From contig DASSHC010000132.1 in the NCBI GenBank assembly GCA_035693105.1, positions 1 to 14,209 of the forward strand: DNA of 14,209 nucleotides, in the 5' to 3' direction. Below the pieces are notes generated by a model. It was given only the letters and a program-made list of their open reading frames with translations. It was not told the origin of the DNA and searched no databases. Made by a program: the position numbers and the translations under genes. Position 1 is the stretch's first letter. Every line of letters begins with the position of its first letter. The DNA is from DASSHC01 sp035693105 (GTDB taxonomy: Bacteria > Chloroflexota > Chloroflexia > Thermomicrobiales > Thermomicrobiaceae). Below, piece after piece: positions 6,575 to 12,343 of this stretch.

Positions 6575-7375
6575 TTAGAAGTACGGCCCGATGTTGTGCA
6601 GGATCGACTCGCCGCCGTCGACCACCAGGATCGAGCCCGCGGCAAAGGTCGCGTCGTCGCTGGCCAGGAAGACGGCCGCGCCGGCCATCTCCTCCGGCTG
6701 AGCCTGGCGCCCGATCGGCTGCATGGCGGCCTTGGCCTCGCGGTTGGCCAGCGCCCGCGCCGCGTCCTCGGGCGCCATACGCGCCCGGCGCCCGCCCATG
6801 TCGGTGTCGACGTAGCCGGGGCAGATGCAGTTGACCCGGATGCCCTCGTGCGCGTAGTCGACCGCCAACTGCTTGGTGAGCATGATCAGCCCGCCCTTGG
6901 AGGCCGAGTACGACGGCACGTTGGGCGCGGCGATGATGCCGTAGACCGAGGAGACGTTGATAATCGAGCCGCCGCCGGCCTGGCGCAGGTGCGGGATGGC
7001 GTACTTAGCGGCGTAGAAGGGCCCGGAGAGGTTGACGTCGAGCACGCGCTGCCAGGCCTCGACCGAGCAGTTCTCGGCCTTGCCGCCGCCGCCGATGCCC
7101 GCCACATTGACCACCACGTCGAGCCGCCCGTGCTCCGCGACCGCGCGCTCGATCGCCTGCCGCACCTGCTCGGGGTCGCCGACATCGCAGCGCATGAAAT
7201 GCGCTTGCCCGCCGTCCTGCCGGATCAGCGCGGCGGTCTCCTCGCCACCGTCGCTGTTGACGTCGGCCAGCAGCAGCCGCGCGCCCTCCCTGCCGTAGCG
7301 CCGCGCGATGGCCCGCCCAATCCCCGAGGCCGACCCGGTCACGACCGCCGACTTCCCCTCCAGCCTGCCTGCCAT
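6575..7375 (-). CDS. Short-chain dehydrogenase/reductase (SDR)
   Basis: This is a classical SDR of 266 residues and an NAD(P)-dependent oxidoreductase with a Rossmann fold. The cofactor motif TGSASGIG is at 13-20, an acidic residue after beta-2 (D38) favours NAD(H), the NVAG motif is at 90-93, and the catalytic set is S143, Y156 and K160 (SYSASK). 'CPGYVDTDM' at 185-193 is the usual PG motif. The substrate is not predictable; similar proteins are annotated as 3-oxoacyl-ACP reductase or glucose dehydrogenase-like. The ATG at 7375 is preceded by GGAGGAGGG, which rules out the longer frame starting at 7423. It lies upstream of and close to the DUF1028 gene, and 81 nt downstream of ispE. Confidence 0.95.
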   Translation of the reverse strand: MAGRLEGKSAVVTGSASGIGRAIARRYGREGARLLLADVNSDGGEETAALIRQDGGQAHFMRCDVGDPEQVRQAIERAVAEHGRLDVVVNVAGIGGGGKAENCSVEAWQRVLDVNLSGPFYAAKYAIPHLRQAGGGSIINVSSVYGIIAAPNVPSYSASKGGLIMLTKQLAVDYAHEGIRVNCICPGYVDTDMGGRRARMAPEDAARALANREAKAAMQPIGRQAQPEEMAGAAVFLASDDATFAAGSILVVDGGESILHNIGPYF

Positions 7376-7456
7376 CCGTACCCTCCTCCGCGTTCGATTC
7401 CAGTTCTCGCCGTAGCATCGCACAGCGAGGGCGTTCGCGGGTGGCAGGCGCCGAGA

Positions 7457-8365
7457 TTACGGCTCGTCAGCGGGGAGCGGCGTCAGGAAGGCTTGCTGGA
7501 TGCCGGCCTCGATCGGGGCACAGACGAAGACTTGCGGGACGACGCCGTCCAGGCGCTGCGCGGCCTTCACGGCAGCGCGCTCCTTGCCGAAGGGCGCGAA
7601 GAGCGCGGGACCGGCGCCGCTCGGCAGGACCACCCGCGCGCCCGCAGCGCGCAGGGCCGCCTCGGCCTCTCGCACCGGCTCGTATTCCCGCAGCGGGCGC
7701 GCGAAAGCGCTGCGCAGGAGCGTGAGATCGAGCAAGCGCCCGCGTCGCAGGCGCTCGGCCTGCTCCCGTGTAGCCGCGCCGTCGGAGTAATCATCCGGGG
7801 TGAGCGCGGCGTAGAGCCGGCGCGTCTTGTCGGGGATGGTCAGGTCCGGCACAACCACCACGAACCAACTGTCACGCGGCGGCCGCGGGATCGGGTCCAG
7901 CTCGGTGCCGCTGCCGGCCGCCAGCGCGGTCCCGCCCTGGACGAAGAAGGGCACGTCGCTACCCAGCGAGGCCGCTGCCTGCTCGATCTCCTCGGGCAGC
8001 AAGCCAACTACATCACCGATCATGCCCAGCAGGCTCCCGGCGTCGCTGCTGCCGCCCCCCAGTCCCGCGCCGATCGGGATGTGTTTCTCCAGCTTCACCG
8101 CGGCGGCCAGCTCGATCCCCAGCTCCCGGCGCGCCAACCTCAGGGCGCGCGCCACCAGATCGGTCGAGGACTTCTCGCCGGGCAGCGGTGTGTAGCTCCC
8201 GCGTCGAGTGGGCGTCAGCGTGATAACGTCGGCCAGATCGACCGCTTGCAGGATGGTCACCACCTCATGCTTGCCGTCGGGGCGCGGCCCCAGCACCTCC
8301 AGTCCCAGATTGAGCTTGGCCGGTGCGAACAGCAAGGTCAGGTCGGCGGGTCGCATCCTGGGCAT
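7457..8365 (-). CDS. ispE: 4-diphosphocytidyl-2-C-methyl-D-erythritol kinase
   Basis: IspE phosphorylates CDP-methylerythritol with ATP in the non-mevalonate (MEP) route to isoprenoids. The 302-residue protein has the GHMP-kinase signatures: 'APAKLNLGLEVLG' near residue 14 (catalytic-site K17), the ATP-binding loop 'PIGAGLGGGSSDAG' (97-110), and 'GSDVPFF' with the catalytic Asp 137. The C-terminal GHMP motif 'PSGAGPALFA' is also present. The length is normal. The ATG at 8365 sits 6 nt after the rsmA stop, and its GGGAGG site lies inside the 3' end of rsmA, so translational coupling is likely. An ATG three codons later is a possible alternative. The rsmA-ispE order is a known conserved neighbourhood in many bacteria. 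Confidence 0.96.
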   Translation of the reverse strand: MPRMRPADLTLLFAPAKLNLGLEVLGPRPDGKHEVVTILQAVDLADVITLTPTRRGSYTPLPGEKSSTDLVARALRLARRELGIELAAAVKLEKHIPIGAGLGGGSSDAGSLLGMIGDVVGLLPEEIEQAAASLGSDVPFFVQGGTALAAGSGTELDPIPRPPRDSWFVVVVPDLTIPDKTRRLYAALTPDDYSDGAATREQAERLRRGRLLDLTLLRSAFARPLREYEPVREAEAALRAAGARVVLPSGAGPALFAPFGKERAAVKAAQRLDGVVPQVFVCAPIEAGIQQAFLTPLPADEP

Positions 8366-8371
8366 CGGTCG

Positions 8372-9220
8372 CTAGCCTCCCGCGCCATTATCCAGCAGCG
8401 GCGCGGCGGCGTGGTAGAGCCGCAGCCAGTCGGCTATCGTCAGTGTCTCGGCGCGGCGTTCGGGCGCGACCCCGGCGTCAAGCAGCGCTCGCTCGACCGC
8501 CTCCTTAGACGCGCGCAGCCCGGCCGCCAGTGCATTCGCCAACTGCTTGCGCCGCTGGCCGAAGCCGGCGCGGACCAGCCGGAAGAAGGCCGGCTGCTCC
8601 GGCGCGGGCAGCGGGGGCTGGGGCGCGACGTCGATACGCAGCACCGCCGACTCGACCTTCGGCGCGGGGATGAAGGCGCCGGGGCCGATGCGCATCACGA
8701 TACGCGGCGTGCCGTAGAACTGCACCGCCACCGCCAGGATGCTCATCTTGGGCGGCTGGGCCACGATCCGCTCGGCTACCTCGCGCTGCACCATCACCAG
8801 CAGCCGCTGGGGACGCGCCGGACCGGCGAGGAGGTGCTCGATCACCGCCGTAGCGATGTTGTAGGGCAGGTTGGCGACGACCACGTACGGCCGCCCGCGC
8901 GTCAGCTCCGCGATGTCCGTGGCCAGAATGTCGGCTTCAATGACCTCAACACCGGTGATGCCCGCCCCCGCCAGATGGGCGGCGAGGCGGCGGTCCAGCT
9001 CGACCGCGATGACCCGGTCGGCGCGGGCAGCCAGTTCGCGCGTCAGCGCGCCCAGCCCTGGACCGATCTCCACGACCAGCTCGCCGGTCGCGATCTCGGC
9101 CGCCTCCGCGATGCGCCGCACGATCGCCAGGTCGTGCAGGAAGTTCTGCCCTTTGGACTTGCTTGGGCGCACCCCCAACTCGTCGAGCAGTGCGCGCCAC
9201 TCCGAGCGCCGCTCGCTCAC
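8372..9220 (-). CDS. rsmA: 16S rRNA dimethyladenosine transferase
   Basis: RsmA/KsgA uses S-adenosylmethionine to dimethylate two adjacent adenines near the 3' end of 16S rRNA late in small-subunit assembly. The 282-residue protein shows 'KSKGQNFLHD' (21-30), the SAM-binding motif 'EIGPGLGALT' (51-60), the acidic E74, D97 at the adenine contact, and the catalytic motif NLPY (117-120). The C-terminal region has 'GFGQRRKQLANAL', typical of the family. The start is GTG at 9220 with AAGGAG 5 nt upstream; the frame stays open to 9694, but that stretch is an antiparallel shadow of selD. It lies 41 nt downstream of selD and 6 nt before ispE. Confidence 0.96.
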   Translation of the reverse strand: MSERRSEWRALLDELGVRPSKSKGQNFLHDLAIVRRIAEAAEIATGELVVEIGPGLGALTRELAARADRVIAVELDRRLAAHLAGAGITGVEVIEADILATDIAELTRGRPYVVVANLPYNIATAVIEHLLAGPARPQRLLVMVQREVAERIVAQPPKMSILAVAVQFYGTPRIVMRIGPGAFIPAPKVESAVLRIDVAPQPPLPAPEQPAFFRLVRAGFGQRRKQLANALAAGLRASKEAVERALLDAGVAPERRAETLTIADWLRLYHAAAPLLDNGAGG

Positions 9221-9261
9221 GCGGGCTCCTTCGTACGGAAGACTGTCGCCTGGGGCAATCC

Positions 9262-10302
9262 TCAGGGAACGACCGCGACGCCGGCGCCTGCCGCCACCCG
9301 GCCGATGCGCCAGAGCGGGTCGCCGGCCGCGGCGAAGGCCGCTTCCAGTTGCCCCGCGCGCCGCTCCGCTACGGCCACCAGCAGACCGCCCGAGGTCTGC
9401 GGGTCGTAGAGGAGATCGGCCAGCGCCGGGGGAATCTCCGGCGCCACGGTTGTCACCTGACGGTAGAAGTCGCGGTTGCGACCGCCCCCGCCGGGCAGAA
9501 AGCCCTCGGCGGCGTAGCGCTCGGCGCCCGCCATCAGCGGCACGTTCCCCGCTTCGATGACCACTTGCACGCCGCTCTTGGCCGCGACCTCGCTGGCGTG
9601 GCCGAGCAGCCCGAAACCGGTGATGTCGGTGCAGGCGTCGACCCCAACCGAGACGATCAGCCGCGCCGCCGCCCGGTTGACCAGCAGCATCCATTCGACC
9701 GCTGCCGCGACGTCGCTCGCCTCCGCCGCGCCGTTCTTCAGCGCCGTGGTGATGACGCCGGTCCCGAGCGGCTTGCTCAGGTAGAGGAGATCGCCGGGGC
9801 GCGCGCCGGCTTTGGTCAGGATGCGCTGGGGGTTGATCGTGCCGGTCACCGACAGGCCGTACTTCGGCTCCGTATCGGTCACGGTGTGGCCGCCGGCGAT
9901 CACCGCGCCGACCTCGGCCACCTTGTCGGCGCCCCCCTCGAAGATGCGCTCGATCACGCCCGGCGGCAGGTCTTCCGGGAAAGCGGCGATGTTGAGCGCC
10001 AGCAGAACCTCGCCGCCCATGGCGTAGACGTCGCTCATCGAGTTGGCGGCCGCGATCGCTCCGTAGGTGTAGGGGTCGTCGACGATCGGTGTGAAGAAGT
10101 CGACGGTCTGGATGAGCGCCAGCTCGTCGCTGAGCCGGTAGACGGCGGCGTCGTCGCTGGTCTGTAGGCCGACCAACACGTTGGGGTGTGTGCGGCGGCT
10201 GAGCCCGCTCAGGATGGCGGAGAGGGCACCCGGCCCCAGCTTCGACGCTCAGCCGGCACAGCTCGCCAGCGTCGTCAGCCGTATCTCGTCGCGCGACTGC
10301 AT
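9262..10302 (-). CDS. selD: Selenide, water dikinase, predicted selenoprotein (TGA-encoded Sec18)
   Basis: SelD makes selenophosphate from selenide and ATP, the selenium donor for selenocysteine and selenouridine. The region with no stop starts only at GTG 10179 and lacks the catalytic N-terminus. Reading upstream through one in-frame TGA (10249-10251) gives a full 346-residue protein beginning MQSRDEIRLTTLASCAG-U-ASKLGPG. This matches the family's 'IRLT...AG-[C/U]-x-x-K' active site, with Sec18 and the essential K21. Downstream are 'TSDDAAVY', 'TVDFFTPIVDDP', 'SDVYAMGG', 'AGGHTVTD' and 'DITGFGLLGHASE', all SelD hallmarks with the ATP/Mg aspartates. The ATG at 10302 has GAGAGG about 9 nt upstream; the ATG at 10311 is the alternative. 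The gene ends in TGA. It heads the selD-rsmA-ispE run. Confidence 0.9.
10223..10251 (-). promoter_or_regulatory. Predicted bacterial SECIS element and Sec codon of selD
   Basis: On the minus strand the TGA codon (10251-10249) is followed by 11 nt. A hairpin then forms: GGGGC (10237-10233), loop CGGGT (10232-10228), GCCCT (10227-10223). This gives five pairs, one of them G-U, with a G among the first two loop bases. The apical loop lies 16 nt after the TGA. Bacterial SECIS elements need a loop guanine at about this distance, and E. coli fdhF also has 11 nt between UGA and stem. SelB would bind it to insert Sec. Based on manual pairing only. Confidence 0.7.
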
Positions 10303-10409
10303 CGGTCGCATCCTCTCAGTTAGGCTATTGCCCCGGCCGCCGTGCATCCTGTCCTACCCCAACGCGGCGGCGCGCCTGCCTGTTCCCTGTTCCCGCCGAA
10401 TGGCCGAGG

Positions 10410-10778
10410 TTATTCGTCCTCGTCCCGGGCGATGTTGTAGGGGCGGTCCCAGGCCATGTCGGGGATCACGTCGCGGTCGACGCTGAGCCGCACGTGCTGG
10501 TCGTCAACCGACTCCACCACGTCGGAGGGTATGTAGAGGTCATCCGCGAGGCCGGGAAAGCCGCGATGCCCGACCCGGATGTAGGCGACCGTGGCCTGCG
10601 AGCCCATCTCGTCGACCGTCACCGGCCGGTAGACGCGTACGACCTTGCCGATCTCGTCGCCGTCGCGATCGACCACCGGAGTCTCCGGCTTGACGACGTA
10701 GAGGGCGTCGGTGGGGTCCAGCTCCTGCTCCCGCTCCGAGGTGAAACGGCGCTCCAGATCGCCGGGGCTCTCTTCCAT
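10410..10778 (-). CDS. PRC-barrel-like domain protein
   Basis: This acidic 122-residue cytoplasmic protein has no signal peptide or membrane segment. Residues about 33-104 read as a PRC-barrel-type beta domain: 'PVVDRDGDEIGKVVRVY' matches the 'v.d.dG..iGkV.dv' opening strand pair, and 'LYIPSDVVESVDDQHVRLSV' matches the usual 'iP...v..v....v.l' ending. Such domains occur in RimM and in small stress-linked proteins, but a specific role cannot be assigned. The ATG at 10778 has GGGAG 9 nt upstream. It diverges from the deacetylase gene across 196 bases and precedes selD by 107 bases, so linkage to the selD operon is uncertain. The 107-base gap has GC-rich inverted fragments (GGCCGCCG / CGGCGGCG) but no clear terminator. 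Confidence 0.8.
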   Translation of the reverse strand: MEESPGDLERRFTSEREQELDPTDALYVVKPETPVVDRDGDEIGKVVRVYRPVTVDEMGSQATVAYIRVGHRGFPGLADDLYIPSDVVESVDDQHVRLSVDRDVIPDMAWDRPYNIARDEDE

Positions 10779-10882
10779 GACGCGGCACTCCCTTCTCCCG
10801 CCGCCGGCGGGTCACCAGCCTCCCGGCACGTCCGGTGCCACGCGCCGCTCAAGCAATGGTATCGCGGCACGATTGAGACGCG

Positions 10883-10910
10883 ATTGTCACATCTGGCCCA
10901 GGCGTGTCAC
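10883..10910 (-). promoter_or_regulatory. Possible promoter of the PRC-barrel gene
   Basis: On the minus strand GTGACA (10910-10905) resembles a -35 box. After a 16-base spacer, GACAAT (10888-10883) matches four of six -10 bases. It would give a leader of about 100 bases. The TGTCAC hexamer also occurs twice on the plus strand 20 bases apart (10885 and 10905), which could be an operator rather than a promoter. Confidence 0.25.
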
Positions 10911-10974
10911 GTAGGCGATAGTGCCACCGTGGGAGAGTAGGGCAGGAGCGATCGTGCTTGGGAGGGGGTCACGG

Positions 10975-12234
10975 ATGCAGAGGTCACAGCGCCGCTCGCT
11001 GACGCTCATCGTCGCGGTGCTCCTGCTGGGCGCGCTCGCGCCGGGCGCCCTGCCGGCGCCAACGGCCGCGGCAGCCGAACCCGCCGCTGCGCGGACGGTC
11101 ACGCGCATCCCGACCAGCGAGAAGGTCATCGCCTTGACCTTCGACGCCGGCTCCGACCGCGGCTACGCGTCGCGCATCCTCGACACGCTGGCGGACACCG
11201 GGGTCAAGGCCAGCTTCGGCATGACCGGCATCTGGGCCCAGCAGAACCCCGATCTGGTCAAGCGCATGGTCGCCGACGGTCACCAGTTGATCAATCATAG
11301 CTGGGATCACCCGGACTTCACCCAGATCAGCTCCGCGCAGCGCGCCGACCAGCTTCAGCGCACGCGGCAGTTCATCCAGCAACTGACCGGCTACGAGGTG
11401 CGCCCATTCTTCCGCCCGCCCTTCGGCGCCTACAACGATCAGGTCTTGATTGATCTTCAGGCGGACGGCTACAGCTACAACGTCATGTGGACGGTGGACA
11501 CGCTCGGCTGGCAAGGCGCCTCGGTCGCCGCCATCACCAGCCGGACGCTTAACGCCGCCGCGCCCGGCGCCATCGTCCTGATGCATGTCGGCGCGGACTC
11601 GCAGGATGCCGCGGCGCTGCCGGGAATCATCGACCAGCTCCGGGCGCAGGGCTATCGCTTCGACACCGTGGCCCACCTGCTGGGGGTCCCCTCACAATCC
11701 GATAGCCGCTACTTCCCCCAGACCGGGCACTGGCTGAGCCACGGCTTCCTGCGCTACTGGGAGCAGTTCGGCGGGCTGACGGTCTTCGGCTACCCCATTA
11801 CCGAGGAGTTCAAGGATCCGGCCACCGGCCACGTCACCCAGTACTTCGAGCGCGCCCGCTTCGAGTGGCAGCCGGGCGCCTGGCCCGCCCGCTACGACGT
11901 CTTGCTGGGCCTCCTGGGCAACGAGCTGTCGCGACAGCGGGGCCTGACGTCCACGGCTCCCTTCCAGCGTGTGAGCGCCACCAGCGACGCCAACTGCTCC
12001 TACTATCCCCAGACCGGCCACCGGCTCTGCTTCGGCTTCCGCGCCTTCTGGGAGAGCCATGGTGGCCTGGCGATCTACGGCTACCCGATCAGCGAGGAGT
12101 ACCGCGAAGCGGCCACCGGCCTGACGGTGCAGTACTTCGAGCGGCAGCGGCTGGAATGGCATCCGGAGAACCCGCCCGCCTGGCAGGTGGAGGGCGGCCT
12201 CCTCGGCTCTTTATCGCTCGCGGCCGGGCGTTGA
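10975..12234 (+). CDS. Secreted NodB-type polysaccharide deacetylase with two C-terminal LGFP-like repeats
   Basis: This 419-residue exported protein has a signal peptide at about 1-35 (basic QRSQRR, then 'LIVAVLLLGALAPGALPAP'). A carbohydrate-esterase-4 (NodB) domain lies at about 50-238: motif 1 TFDAGSD (catalytic base D57), motif 2 H108-SWD-H112, motif 3 RPPFGAYN (147-154), then VDTLGW and 'IVLMHVG' (H204). The usual second Asp of motif 1 is Ala. It probably removes acetyl groups from peptidoglycan or another envelope glycan. Residues about 245-413 hold two copies of a Tyr/Phe-rich repeat shared with the next gene. The ATG at 10975 has GGAGG 9 nt upstream. An in-frame GTG at 10954 with AGGAG 5 nt upstream is an equally fair start. 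Confidence 0.92.
   Translation: MQRSQRRSLTLIVAVLLLGALAPGALPAPTAAAAEPAAARTVTRIPTSEKVIALTFDAGSDRGYASRILDTLADTGVKASFGMTGIWAQQNPDLVKRMVADGHQLINHSWDHPDFTQISSAQRADQLQRTRQFIQQLTGYEVRPFFRPPFGAYNDQVLIDLQADGYSYNVMWTVDTLGWQGASVAAITSRTLNAAAPGAIVLMHVGADSQDAAALPGIIDQLRAQGYRFDTVAHLLGVPSQSDSRYFPQTGHWLSHGFLRYWEQFGGLTVFGYPITEEFKDPATGHVTQYFERARFEWQPGAWPARYDVLLGLLGNELSRQRGLTSTAPFQRVSATSDANCSYYPQTGHRLCFGFRAFWESHGGLAIYGYPISEEYREAATGLTVQYFERQRLEWHPENPPAWQVEGGLLGSLSLAAGR
11707..12213 (+). repeat. Protein-level A-B repeat module in the deacetylase
   Basis: There are two tandem copies of a repeat of about 73 residues, at protein residues 245-320 and 341-413. The shared core is 'YxPQTGHxLxxGFxxxWExxGGLxxxGYPIxEE', then 'QYFERxRxEW' and a closing LLG. 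The second copy has Cys341 and Cys352, 11 apart. The layout recalls LGFP repeats found in cell-surface proteins, but I assign it only by resemblance. Confidence 0.8.
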
Positions 12235-12306
12235 GGCGGCTGGGCGATCGTCCGGCATGAGTCTGGCGATAGCAAAGCAGCGTCTTCTTTACTGGACCGC
12301 ACCTCG

Positions 12307-12325
12307 TCTTGCCGCCGCGGCGAGA
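12307..12325 (+). other. Stem-loop upstream of the propeller gene
   Basis: The arms at 12307-12314 and 12318-12325 pair over eight bases (one G-U) around a three-base loop. The hairpin lies in the 109-base gap, 18 bases before the chosen ATG at 12344. No T-tract follows, so it is not a typical terminator. It could influence translation, or be chance in GC-rich DNA. Confidence 0.3.
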
Positions 12326-12343
12326 GCTAGAAAGACCGGGGTG

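Noticed and set aside
6596..9409. A 937-codon plus-strand open frame
   Set aside because: It runs antisense across the SDR, ispE and rsmA genes and into selD, whose minus-strand products are clear family members. Its Arg/Gln/His/Asp-rich composition is typical of antisense frames in high-GC DNA.
9221..9694. N-terminal extension of the rsmA frame
   Set aside because: It overlaps the C-terminal half of selD on the same strand. The GTG at 9220 has AAGGAG at proper spacing and matches the normal RsmA start.
9262..10179. selD as a shortened 305-residue gene or a pseudogene with a premature stop
   Set aside because: The sequence upstream of the TGA encodes the conserved SelD N-terminus, and the TGA is at the Sec/Cys site, so recoding explains the stop better than decay.
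10873..10921. Plus-strand promoter for the deacetylase (TTGTCA and GATAGT)
   Set aside because: The spacing between the two hexamers is 26 bases, too long for a sigma-70-type promoter.
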